DNA of 33,013 nucleotides from positions 8,528 to 41,540 of the forward strand of contig JABDHA010000034.1 of the NCBI GenBank assembly GCA_013285705.1. The letters are read 5' to 3'. Positions 1 through 8,166 of the stretch are shown one piece after another. How positions within the stretch are numbered: the first letter of the stretch is position 1; every line of letters starts with the position of its first letter. The stretch comes from Acidobacteriota bacterium (GTDB lineage: Bacteria; Acidobacteriota; Terriglobia; Terriglobales; Acidobacteriaceae). The notes under the pieces were generated by a model. The model searched no databases. It saw only the letters and a list, made by a program, of their open reading frames with translations, and was not told the origin of the DNA. Position numbers and translations under genes: made by a program.

Positions 1-1584
1 GCCAGAGATCATGGGAACGCCCTGCGAGAGCATCAGCGTCGCCAGAAAATTCCGCATCTGGCGCTCGCGCGCGCGAATAATATCGAGGTTGTCCGTCGGC
101 CCTTCGGCGCCCATATTCCAGGAAGCGTTATCGTTCGTGCCGTCCTGATTGTTTTCGCCATTCGCCTCGTTGTGTTTATCGTTGTAGCTCACCAGGTCGC
201 GCAGCGTGAAGCCATCGTGCGCTGTGATGAAATTGATACTGGCATAAGGCCGGCGTCCATCATGCTGGTAAAGATCGCTCGATCCCGTGAGACGATAACC
301 AACATCTGAGAGCTGTCCGTCGTCGCCCTTCCAATAGCGCCGAAGCGTATCGCGATATTTGCCGTTCCACTCCGCCCATTGCACCGGGAAGTTGCCGACC
401 TGGTAGCCGCCTTCTCCCACATCCCATGGCTCCGCGATGAGTTTTACATCCGCAAGCGTCGGGTCCTGGTGAATGATGTCGAAGAAGCCGCTCAGCCTGT
501 CCACGTCATGCAGTTCGCGCGCAAGCGTAGCCGCAAGATCGAAGCGGAAGCCGTCCACATGCATCTCCGTCACCCAGTAGCGCAGCGAGTCCATGATGAG
601 CTTCAGCACCTGCGGATTGCGCACATTCAGGCTGTTGCCGGTGCCGGTGTAATCCATGTAGAAGCGCGGATGATCCGCCATCGTGCGGTAATACGTCAGG
701 TTATCGATGCCTTTCAGTGAGAGCATCGGTCCCAGTTGGTTGCCTTCCGCCGTGTGGTTGTACACCACATCCAGAATCACCTCGATGCCTTCGCGATGCA
801 GTGTCTTCACCATCGCCTTGAACTCTGCCACCTGGTTGCCCACATCGCCAGTCGAACAGTAGCGCCCATGCGGAGCAAAATAAGCGAGCGTGTTGTATCC
901 CCAGTAATTCTTCAGCCCTTGCTCTATCAGGCGGCTGTCGTTTACGAAGTGATGGACCGGCATCAGCTCCACCGCCGTCACTCCAAGCCGCTTCAGGTGG
1001 CGAAGGCTCGCAGGCGAGGCAAGTCCGGCGTAAGTGCCGCGCAAAGGCTCCGGCACATCCGGATTCTGAATGCTGAAACCGCGTACATGCGTCTCGTAAA
1101 TAATGGAGTCGGAGAGTGGTGTGCGCAGCGGCCTGTCCTGCTCCCAGTCAAAGTAGGGATTCACCACAACACTTTTAGGAATTCCCCGCGCGCTATCCCG
1201 TTCGTCAATGTGCAAATCGGCATCGTCGCCGCCGAGCACATAAGGGAAAATGGCCTGCGACCAATCGACGCGGCCCGTTACTGCCTGCGCATACGGATCG
1301 ACCAGCAGCTTTGCTGGATTGAAGCGCTGGCCTTTCTCCGGCTCCCACGGTCCATGCACGCGATATCCATATCGCTGCCCCGGTTGAATCCCTGGCAGAT
1401 AACCATGCCACACAAAGGCGGTGATTTCCGGCAGTGCAATTTTTTCTACTTGTTCGCCGTCCTCGTTGAAGAGGCAAAGTTCAACACATGTCCCTTGCTC
1501 AGAGTAGATGGCAAAATTTACGCCTGTTCCGTCCCATTTGGCGCCCAGCGGGTAAGGCTTGCCTGGGAGAAGCGTCATTGGCAT
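1..1584 (-). CDS. glgX: Glycogen debranching enzyme GlgX (isoamylase-type GH13), C-terminus outside window
   Basis: The first 528 codons of a GH13 debranching enzyme are present; the frame is still open at base 1, so the C-terminus is missing only because the window ends. The N-terminal CBM48-like region begins with a typical PLGA.WDG.GVNFA segment. All four GH13 catalytic regions are visible: DVVYNHT, GFRFDLA with the presumed nucleophile D349, LIAEPWD with the acid/base E385, and FITAHDG with D457. The family hydrolyses alpha-1,6 branches in glycogen or limit dextrins in the cytoplasm. The start is ATG at 1584, preceded by GAAAGAG at suitable spacing; a second in-frame ATG lies two codons later. 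It is 89 bases downstream of, and on the same strand as, the signalling cassette, so co-transcription is possible but unproven. Identity is near certain; exact substrate (GlgX versus TreX-like) is inferred. Confidence 0.95.
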   Translation of the reverse strand, partial: MPMTLLPGKPYPLGAKWDGTGVNFAIYSEQGTCVELCLFNEDGEQVEKIALPEITAFVWHGYLPGIQPGQRYGYRVHGPWEPEKGQRFNPAKLLVDPYAQAVTGRVDWSQAIFPYVLGGDDADLHIDERDSARGIPKSVVVNPYFDWEQDRPLRTPLSDSIIYETHVRGFSIQNPDVPEPLRGTYAGLASPASLRHLKRLGVTAVELMPVHHFVNDSRLIEQGLKNYWGYNTLAYFAPHGRYCSTGDVGNQVAEFKAMVKTLHREGIEVILDVVYNHTAEGNQLGPMLSLKGIDNLTYYRTMADHPRFYMDYTGTGNSLNVRNPQVLKLIMDSLRYWVTEMHVDGFRFDLAATLARELHDVDRLSGFFDIIHQDPTLADVKLIAEPWDVGEGGYQVGNFPVQWAEWNGKYRDTLRRYWKGDDGQLSDVGYRLTGSSDLYQHDGRRPYASINFITAHDGFTLRDLVSYNDKHNEANGENNQDGTNDNASWNMGAEGPTDNLDIIRARERQMRNFLATLMLSQGVPMISG

Positions 1585-1646
1585 AGGCAAATTCTCTTTC
1601 TGCTGATTGTGGTTGGTTCGTAGTTTCCCACTATCAGAGGCGCATG

Positions 1647-1668
1647 CGGCTGGAAACGTTGCCAGCCG
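1647..1668. other. Intercistronic hairpin between the REC-DUF3052 gene and glgX
   Basis: A perfect 7-bp inverted repeat, CGGCTGG / CCAGCCG, with an 8-base loop sits five bases after the stop of the gene ending at 1674, on the way to glgX. No run of T follows on the minus strand, so it is not a canonical intrinsic terminator. It could stabilise the upstream mRNA 3' end or partly uncouple the two genes. Confidence 0.4.
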
Positions 1669-1673
1669 TGGTC

Positions 1674-2489
1674 TTACCTTTTCCGTCGCGCAAACTTTAA
1701 CCCTGACCAGCGCGTATCCACGGAGCAGACTTTATAGTCAACAAAGCCGCGCCCCAGGCCCAGTTCGCGTACATTGTTCTCGTTGAAATCTCGATGCTGA
1801 TTTGCCGCTTTCTTAGGATAAATGATCCAGAACGAAGCGCCTTCGGGCAGCTTCGATTGGGCATGATCGACCGCGGCATCCAACTCGCGCAACGCATGCA
1901 CAACGTAAAGAACCAGCTGTGTGCCGTCAACGATGCGTGAACTCAGCGACGCGCCCTCCGGCAGCTCGCCGATAATCTCTTCCAGCCCGTCTTCAGCGCC
2001 GCCGATCAGCGCTACTTTCATGTTTGCGGCGATGCCCAGCTTCTGCGTCAGGCTGGACCGATTCCACCGCTCCATGTGCGGTACTGGACGCACAGGCTCA
2101 ATCGGAGGCGAAGCCATGGCTCGTTTCAGCGCGGGCGTAATTTTTTCCCATAGGGTGAATACGGCATCCGGCAGCTCGGAGCGCAGCCGCGCCACTTTCT
2201 CTTCCACGCCACCGGCAAAAACAATCGGAAGATGACGCGTCGTTTTGCTGCCGCGTAAGACGATGGCAACCTCGCGCCCATGGGACGGCAAGCGATCGAG
2301 ATCGATGACGACGACATCAGGATTGACAGCACGAAAGTGGCTCACAAATGCGCTTGTGCCACGCAAGCTGGATGCGTCCACCCGATACCCGAGCCTGGCA
2401 ATCTCAGCGGAGCGCTGCTCTGCCAGCTCGTCATTCCAGCACACCAGGCGAACCGTCTGCGTCGCGTCATGTCTGTGCTTTTCGGGCAT
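1674..2489 (-). CDS. Degenerate receiver (REC) domain fused to a DUF3052-like C-terminal domain
   Basis: This is a 271-residue soluble protein. Residues about 13-125 resemble a response-regulator receiver: an acidic position in CWNDE (D20), a conserved-type aspartate in VVVIDLD (D63) and a beta-4 strand LPIVFAGG. The switch Ser/Thr is replaced by Ala (A92) and the beta-5 Lys-Pro motif is not evident, so classical phosphotransfer signalling is doubtful. The C-terminal part, about 145-271, shows features of the DUF3052 family: [27 protein letters not shown], and the terminal [20 protein letters not shown]3052 has no established function. The gene starts 6 bases after the stop of the histidine kinase upstream, so it is the last gene of the cassette and is presumably co-expressed with it. 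Domain assignment is by recalled family patterns, moderately sure; function is unknown. Confidence 0.75.
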   Translation of the reverse strand: MPEKHRHDATQTVRLVCWNDELAEQRSAEIARLGYRVDASSLRGTSAFVSHFRAVNPDVVVIDLDRLPSHGREVAIVLRGSKTTRHLPIVFAGGVEEKVARLRSELPDAVFTLWEKITPALKRAMASPPIEPVRPVPHMERWNRSSLTQKLGIAANMKVALIGGAEDGLEEIIGELPEGASLSSRIVDGTQLVLYVVHALRELDAAVDHAQSKLPEGASFWIIYPKKAANQHRDFNENNVRELGLGRGFVDYKVCSVDTRWSGLKFARRKR

Positions 2490-2495
2490 ATGCTT

Positions 2496-4052
2496 TCAAG
2501 CCGAAACGCGAAGCTCAGTCTCTTCCTGTTCCACAATCTTTTCGGCCGCAAACGGCAGAAAAATACGGAAGACAGTTCCATGCGTCGGCTGCTGCCGCGA
2601 CCGGACCTGAACGAATCCCTGGTGTTTGCTGAGAATTTCCTGGCTGATCCAAAGTCCCAGCCCGGTCCCGGTCATGCCTTTTGTCGAAAAGAATGGCTCA
2701 AAAATATGATCCAGAATTTTGCGGTCCATGCCCGGCCCGGTGTCGGCTACCACAATTGATATACCGCGTTGGCCGGTCTTCCACTGCCGTCCTATGCAGG
2801 TGCGTAAGATCAGTTTGCCGCCATCTCCCTGCATCGCGTCCACCGCATTTCCCACCAGGTTGGCGAGTACCTGGCGAATCTCTCCATCATGCGTAACGAT
2901 GCTGGGAATATCGCCGAATTCACGCACTGCGCAAATATTCTGTGCCCGCATGCGAATGTCGTAGAGCGCAAGCACCGTTTCAAACAGGTCATGGATGTTT
3001 GTCTCCGTCGCTCGGGTGCTCTGCCGGTAGAAGCGCAGCGTCTGCGTGGTGATGTGCGTCACGCGATTCAGCTCATGCTGCGCCAGTTCCAGATATTGGC
3101 GCGCCTTATCGTCCAGCTGGCATTGATGCAGCAGGTACATGCAGTTCGTCACGGCTTCCAGCGGGTTGTTGATCTCATGCGCAACAGACGCTGCCAGACG
3201 GCCGGCCGCAGCCAGCTTCTCCGTGTTGCGCAGCACCTGATGGCTGCGTTTCTGTTCCGTGAGATCGACCAGGAATGCCGCGATCTGACGCTCCTGCGGC
3301 GAAGCCTCTGGGTTCAACACCGCCGCGCCGATCAGAACCGTCACCGTGGTACCGTCCCGTTTCAGGCACTCGAGCTCATAATTCTCACCCTGGCCCGAAG
3401 ACCAGATATGCAACAAGGATTCCGGAGTGTCCTCCGTCGTAAGCGAGCAAATCCGGTCCAGCGTGACGCTGCCGTCTTCAATCTCACGCTGCGAATAACC
3501 CAGCAGGCGCTCAACAGCCTCATTGGCATACACCACACGTCCGCGCATGTCGCTGATCAGCAGCGCCAGAGGCATGCCCTCCACCAGCCGATGAAAGCGT
3601 TCTTCGCTCGACCGCAGAGCTCGTTCCGCAGTGCGTTTCCGGTGACGCTCTTCAGCTTCCTTCAGTTCGCGTTCAATCGCCGGAACAAGCCGTGCGAGAT
3701 TCTGCTTGGAAACGTAGTCATGCGCCCCGGCGCGCATCGCTGCGACTGCGGTTTCTTCCGACACCGCGCCCGACATCATGATGAAAGGAACGTCGTACCG
3801 TGTGTTTTTGAGGAGCCGAAGCGCTTCCGGCGCGCTGAATGTCGGCAGGGTGTAGTCGGCCAGAATGATGTCCCAGCCTTCCGCCAGTTGCTCCAAAGTC
3901 TCGACCATCGCGTCGGCGGTTTCTACCCGCGTGATCTGCGGCGTGTAGCCGGCCCGGCGCAGGTGCCGCTCCAGAAGAAACGCATCGTCGGCGTTGTCTT
4001 CCACCAGCAGTACGCGCAGCGATTTAACCGTTAGTTGCTGTTCGGCGGACAT
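2496..4052 (-). CDS. Soluble hybrid sensor histidine kinase: REC-PAS-HisKA-HATPase
   Basis: The 518-residue protein has no membrane segment. A complete receiver domain lies at about 12-130 (acidic pair E18-D19, phosphoacceptor D66, S94, K116), then a coiled linker and a PAS domain at about 150-270 (LISDMRGRVVYANEAVERLLGY). The HisKA H-box is SVAHEINNPL with H292, and the HATPase has NLVGNAVDAM, DTGPGM, FEPFFST and GTGLGLWIS. The N-terminal REC means it probably both receives a signal from a partner kinase and phosphorylates another protein, a relay hub. ATG at 4052 is preferred: a longer reading to a TTG at 4070 adds six residues without homology. The start overlaps the end of the upstream receiver gene by 22 bases, indicating translational coupling. 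The ribosome binding site is weak, consistent with coupling. Kinase assignment is certain; ligand and partners are not visible. Confidence 0.92.
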   Translation of the reverse strand: MSAEQQLTVKSLRVLLVEDNADDAFLLERHLRRAGYTPQITRVETADAMVETLEQLAEGWDIILADYTLPTFSAPEALRLLKNTRYDVPFIMMSGAVSEETAVAAMRAGAHDYVSKQNLARLVPAIERELKEAEERHRKRTAERALRSSEERFHRLVEGMPLALLISDMRGRVVYANEAVERLLGYSQREIEDGSVTLDRICSLTTEDTPESLLHIWSSGQGENYELECLKRDGTTVTVLIGAAVLNPEASPQERQIAAFLVDLTEQKRSHQVLRNTEKLAAAGRLAASVAHEINNPLEAVTNCMYLLHQCQLDDKARQYLELAQHELNRVTHITTQTLRFYRQSTRATETNIHDLFETVLALYDIRMRAQNICAVREFGDIPSIVTHDGEIRQVLANLVGNAVDAMQGDGGKLILRTCIGRQWKTGQRGISIVVADTGPGMDRKILDHIFEPFFSTKGMTGTGLGLWISQEILSKHQGFVQVRSRQQPTHGTVFRIFLPFAAEKIVEQEETELRVSA

Positions 4053-4465
4053 TCGTTTAGCACCAGCCAATACATCCCAAGCTGCCGCGTTGCCTCTGCA
4101 AATTCAGTAAAGTTCACCGGCTTGCGGATATAACTGTTCACGCCGAGCTTGTAGCTGCGAACAATATCGCTTTCCTCATCCGAGGACGTCAAAATAACGA
4201 CCGGCAGCATCTGGGTACGCTCGCTCTCGCGTATGCGACGCAACACCTCAAGGCCGTCGACCTTCGGAAGCTTCAAATCCAGGAGGATGACCTGCGGCAA
4301 TACCGCGTTCGGACCATCGGAGAAGAGCGCTTCAATCGCTTCTTCTCCATCCCGGGCTATCTTGATCTCGTTTACGATGTTCGACTTGCGCAATGCGCGA
4401 ACAGTTAAAAGCTCGTGGTCCGGGTCGTCTTCCACCAATAAAATAACGCGCTGATTTTCGAGCAT
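4031..4465 (-). CDS. Single-domain response regulator, Rcp1/CheY-like
   Basis: This 144-residue protein is one receiver domain with no output domain. All key residues are present: E12-D13-D14, phosphoacceptor D63 in VILLDLKLPKVDG, T93 in VVILTSSD, and K115-P116 in SYIRKPV. The long beta-3/alpha-3 region and the SYIRKPV ending are typical of the Rcp1-like regulators that serve phytochrome-type kinases. It lies 8 bases after the CHASE3-GAF kinase, whose HisKA domain (YSVSHDLRAPLRSVDG) belongs to the phytochrome-like subgroup, so that kinase is the likely phosphodonor. A GAGAGAG ribosome site precedes ATG 4465. Its 3' end overlaps the next kinase gene. Its job is probably to shuttle phosphate or to bind a partner protein; this is inference. 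Confidence 0.93.
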   Translation of the reverse strand: MLENQRVILLVEDDPDHELLTVRALRKSNIVNEIKIARDGEEAIEALFSDGPNAVLPQVILLDLKLPKVDGLEVLRRIRESERTQMLPVVILTSSDEESDIVRSYKLGVNSYIRKPVNFTEFAEATRQLGMYWLVLNECPPNSN

Positions 4466-4473
4466 ATCTCTCT

Positions 4474-6369
4474 CTATCCTAACGTAAACAGGAAGGTCGC
4501 ACCGTCGCCGACTGCGCTTTCCGCCCGCGTCTTACCGCCATGCCTGCGCACCACCCGCGACACCGTCGCCAGACCAATGCCTGAGCCCTGAAAGTCCCGG
4601 TCGCCGTGTAAACGCTGAAAGGCGGTGAAGAGCTTTCCCGCATACTGCATATCGAATCCGGCGCCATTATCGCGCACAAAAAACTCGTTTGTCTCAGGGG
4701 ACTGGCCGACGTCGATCACGGCAACCTCTTTCTTGGCGGTGAACTTCACAGCATTTCCCAGCAGGTTCGCGAGCGCTACTCGCAATAAGCGCGGATCTGC
4801 ATCCGCACGCATTCTCGGCTGGATGCGAAGGGTCAGGTTGCGGGTGGGGTTCTGCTGTCGCAAATCGGCGGCAACCTCTTCCGCCAACGCCGTGACATCA
4901 ATGTCCTCTCGTGTTAGCTCTGCTCGTGTGATGCGTGAAAGCTGCAGCAGGGCATCGATAAGCTGGCCCATTTTCTGCACCCCGGCGCGAATACGGCGCA
5001 GGAAATCGCGCGCCTCCGGCGTCAACTGTTCGCCATAATCCTCTTCGAGCGCTACGCTGATGCCGTCCACGCTGCGCAATGGCGCGCGCAGGTCATGGGA
5101 AACCGAGTAGCTGAAGGCCTCGAGTTCACGATTGGTCGCCTCCAGTTCGGCCGTGCGCTGCCGGACCCGCTCTTCGAGCTCCGTGTTGAGTGCCTGCACC
5201 TCTTCAGCACTGGCCTCGGCCAGCCTGCGTGCTTCGCGCTCCGCTTCATAGGCATTCACACGAGCCAGCGATAGCGCAATCCGGTCCGCCACCACCGTCA
5301 GCAGCTGTTGGTCGGTATCTTCAAACGCGTTTGCCGCCCTGCGTCCCGCCATCAGAATACCGACCACGCGGTCAGAGATCGTCAGTGGCAGCACCAGCAC
5401 CGCGTGCATCTCGCGGCTTAATCCGTCCAGCGGCACATGTGCCGCGGACGTGCCCGTGAGCGTGACCACACGGTTTGCGGTCGCCGCCTGGTAAAGCGGA
5501 TCGGTCGGGTCGAGCTTAATTCGCAGCCCGTGGTTTACCGCGATTCCATTCGCCGCATTCACCTCGATTTCGCCATCGTGCCACATGCAGAGCACAACGC
5601 CATCCGCGTGCGCAACAGTCCGTACGCGATCCAGCAACTCGTCCGTCAGCTCCGCCAGCGTGAGCCGCGTCAGCGCGACATCGCTGATGGACTGAAGTTC
5701 CTGCAGCCGCTCTGCCACCTCAGCGGCCTTGTAACGCATGGCGCGTTCGCGACTCAGATTGAGAAAAAGCAGGATCAGCAGAACGATGTCCAGCGAGCTT
5801 GCGCCAATCAACGTGGCGTCTGCCTTGTTTCGCGCCACCGCCGCCGCCTCTGTGCGTTGCTTTAGAAGGCTCTGCTCCGTGCTTTGCATGGCTGCGCTCA
5901 AACTGCGCACGTGGTCCATTTCCGTTTTTCCGGTTCCGGTCAGCACAAATAATCGAATGCTGTTTGTATTGCCTTCGCTGCGCTCCTTAACACCTTCGTC
6001 CAGAGTCTGAAGGCGCTGATCGATCACCGCTCGCATCTCGGCAATGCGTCCCTGCTCCTGCGGATTATCCGTAGTCAGCTGCTGAAGCTGGTTCAGCTCC
6101 TCCGGCAGCGCTGCTTTCGCCAGGGCATAGGGGGCAAGATAGGTGTCGTCGCCGGTAAGCAAATAACCGCGCGTCCCGGTCTCGGCATCTTTCAGCGAGC
6201 CGAGAACCCGTTCCACCGCGTTGATGACCTGCCAGGTGTGCGCTACCCAGAATTGGCTTTGCGTCAGCGTCTCAACAGCTCGATAAGCCACCCACGCATT
6301 CAGCGTGACAACAAGAATGGCCCCAAATAATAAGGATGAGATGATGGTCTGACTGGTTCGTGCCTTCAT
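4474..6369 (-). CDS. Membrane sensor histidine kinase: CHASE3-GAF-HisKA-HATPase
   Basis: The 631-residue kinase has a first transmembrane helix at about 9-29, an extracytoplasmic CHASE3-type helical sensor domain at about 35-185 (the hallmark DAETGTRGYLLTGDDTYLAPY is visible), and a second helix at about 190-208. A coiled stretch and a GAF domain follow at about 225-375. A coiled coil leads to the HisKA box YSVSHDLRAPLRSVDG with H425. The HATPase has NLLGNAVKFT, DNGAGFDM and GSGIGLATVSRVV. The HisKA type is that of phytochrome-like kinases, which pair with Rcp1-like regulators such as the product of the next gene. It is the first gene of a four-gene minus-strand cassette. The ATG at 6369 lacks a strong Shine-Dalgarno sequence. 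Ligand for CHASE3 and GAF is unknown. Confidence 0.93.
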   Translation of the reverse strand: MKARTSQTIISSLLFGAILVVTLNAWVAYRAVETLTQSQFWVAHTWQVINAVERVLGSLKDAETGTRGYLLTGDDTYLAPYALAKAALPEELNQLQQLTTDNPQEQGRIAEMRAVIDQRLQTLDEGVKERSEGNTNSIRLFVLTGTGKTEMDHVRSLSAAMQSTEQSLLKQRTEAAAVARNKADATLIGASSLDIVLLILLFLNLSRERAMRYKAAEVAERLQELQSISDVALTRLTLAELTDELLDRVRTVAHADGVVLCMWHDGEIEVNAANGIAVNHGLRIKLDPTDPLYQAATANRVVTLTGTSAAHVPLDGLSREMHAVLVLPLTISDRVVGILMAGRRAANAFEDTDQQLLTVVADRIALSLARVNAYEAEREARRLAEASAEEVQALNTELEERVRQRTAELEATNRELEAFSYSVSHDLRAPLRSVDGISVALEEDYGEQLTPEARDFLRRIRAGVQKMGQLIDALLQLSRITRAELTREDIDVTALAEEVAADLRQQNPTRNLTLRIQPRMRADADPRLLRVALANLLGNAVKFTAKKEVAVIDVGQSPETNEFFVRDNGAGFDMQYAGKLFTAFQRLHGDRDFQGSGIGLATVSRVVRRHGGKTRAESAVGDGATFLFTLG

Positions 6370-6427
6370 ACGAATTTGCTGGAACTAGGATGCTTATGGG
6401 CCGATTCTTGCTGTATCGCCACCCGGA

Positions 6428-8164
6428 TCAGCCATCCAGCCTGTATTTCGTCTCAGCCAATTTGTAGAGTGGTCGCCATACCAGCCGGTTGATCGTCACC
6501 ACCATCAGCGCCATGATAATCGTCGCCAGCAGCAGGACCGGAAAATTCCCCGCATCGCTGGCTGCGCTGATCTGCGCCCCCAACCCAAGCGTATGCAGTG
6601 TCTTATCTTTTAAATGAAAATACTCAGCAATGATCGAGGCATTCCATGCGCCGCCGGAGGCCGTCACCATTCCGGTAATCAGAAAAGGGAAGATGCCCGG
6701 CAGAATCACCGTCGTCCACCGCTGCAGGCTGGTGAAGTGAAAGAGCGTTGCCACCTCGCGCAGGTCCGACGGAATCGCCATCGCCCCGGCAATCACGTTG
6801 AACAGGATGTACCACTGCGTCCCCAGCATCATCAGCGCAACGGCGCCGACGCCCAACCCCGCGCCCAGCTTCATCAATCCCAGCAGGATGACAGGGAAGA
6901 GCGCTGTCGCCGGAAACGAAGCCGCAATCTGTGCCAGCGGCTGCGCAATCCGCGCCAGCTTCGGGTTAAAGCCGATCGCCACGCCCGTAGGAATCGTCCA
7001 GGCAGCAGCCAGCAGCAATGAAACATTCACGCGAAGGAATGTGGTTGCCGCACCTTCCAGCAGCATTCCAAACTCGTTCCTCGGCACCTGTCGCAGCAGC
7101 AGGATCGCCTTGAAAGCCGCAAAGCAAATCAATCCCGCGAGCACCAGTACCAGAAGAACTGTAACGAAGGTAGCGCCTTTTGTTTCGCCCTTAGGCTTGA
7201 AATCATCGTTTTTCCGCTCGCGCCGCCGCGCAATCGAGCGGTAAAGTTGCTCGCCCAAAGGCGCAAAGGTCCGCTGATGAATGGCACCCAGCACATTTGA
7301 TTGCCGCAGCGCCGCCAGCACCGGTGATTTCACCCGATCGGCCGCCTCGACGTTCTCAAACTTGAACTTGTCCGACCAGTCAATGATCGGTCGCCAGATC
7401 AGCTGGTCCGTGAGCACGATAATCGCCATCATCGTGATCAGGCCGTAGATCATCGCCAGCGTATTGCCCGTCGATGCCGCCGTCTGCAGGTACGATCCCA
7501 GCCCCGGCAGCCGGAAATTGCGGTTGCCTACCGGGAACATCTCGCAGATCATCAGGAAAAACCATCCGCCCGCAACCGACACCATCGAATTCCATACCAG
7601 GCCGATCGTCGCGTAGGGAAGCTCCAGTTGCCACAGTCTTTGCCACGGCGAGAAGCGGTTGATCGTGCAGGCTTCCAGCAGTTCCCGCGGAATGCTCTTC
7701 AGCGAAGAATAAAAGCTGAAGGCCATATTCCACACTTGGCCAGTAAAGATCAGCAGAATCGCGCCAAACTCAATCCCCAGCTGCCGGCTCGGAATCAGCG
7801 ACATCATCGCCAGCATCACTCCCGGCAAAAAGCTCAGCACCGGGATCGATTGCAGGATGTCGAGCGTGGCGATCATCAGTGCTTCCACGCGCTTGTTGTA
7901 GGCAGCAATGTAGCCGTAGCCCACGGCAAACAGCAGGCTCAGCAGATACGCCACGCCAATGCGCACGCATGAATAAAACGCATAGAGCGGCAGCATCGTC
8001 GGAGACTGCGAGATCTCCACCTCCGGCACCGCTCCGCTCAGCCAGTACCGCGCAATCTGCAGCACGGCATAGAAGCCCGCGAGCAGCCCCATGGCCACCG
8101 TCAGGTCGAGAAAGAACGGCCAGGAGCGCTCGATGACCAGTGAGCGCGAGAGTGTGTAGCGCAT
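6428..8164 (-). CDS. ABC transporter permease, duplicated NitT/TauT (BPD) type
   Basis: About 578 residues contain two consecutive binding-protein-dependent permease domains in one chain. Each half has several hydrophobic helices and its own EAA-like cytoplasmic loop: RELLEACTINRFSPWQRLWQ near one third of the length, and LREVATLFHFTSLQRWTTVILPG in the second half. A basic hydrophilic linker around residues 285-325 joins them. This is the arrangement of the duplicated anion-type permease group (I recall COG4986). The fused protein would form the whole membrane channel. The start is ambiguous: a GTG at 8170 overlaps the ATPase stop as GTGA, while ATG at 8164 has better spacing to an upstream GAAGG, so ATG was chosen. 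The substrate cannot be read from the sequence; nitrate, sulfonate and taurine are family precedents only. Confidence 0.88.
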   Translation of the reverse strand: MRYTLSRSLVIERSWPFFLDLTVAMGLLAGFYAVLQIARYWLSGAVPEVEISQSPTMLPLYAFYSCVRIGVAYLLSLLFAVGYGYIAAYNKRVEALMIATLDILQSIPVLSFLPGVMLAMMSLIPSRQLGIEFGAILLIFTGQVWNMAFSFYSSLKSIPRELLEACTINRFSPWQRLWQLELPYATIGLVWNSMVSVAGGWFFLMICEMFPVGNRNFRLPGLGSYLQTAASTGNTLAMIYGLITMMAIIVLTDQLIWRPIIDWSDKFKFENVEAADRVKSPVLAALRQSNVLGAIHQRTFAPLGEQLYRSIARRRERKNDDFKPKGETKGATFVTVLLVLVLAGLICFAAFKAILLLRQVPRNEFGMLLEGAATTFLRVNVSLLLAAAWTIPTGVAIGFNPKLARIAQPLAQIAASFPATALFPVILLGLMKLGAGLGVGAVALMMLGTQWYILFNVIAGAMAIPSDLREVATLFHFTSLQRWTTVILPGIFPFLITGMVTASGGAWNASIIAEYFHLKDKTLHTLGLGAQISAASDAGNFPVLLLATIIMALMVVTINRLVWRPLYKLAETKYRLDG

Positions 8165-8166
8165 CT

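Noticed and set aside
379..1623. Long plus-strand frames at 379-720 and 736-1623
   Set aside because: They lie antisense to glgX, whose minus-strand frame has all GH13 motifs; their translations are His/Arg-rich and domain-free.
2889..4034. 381-residue plus-strand frame
   Set aside because: It is antisense to a kinase gene with complete REC, PAS, HisKA and HATPase motifs.
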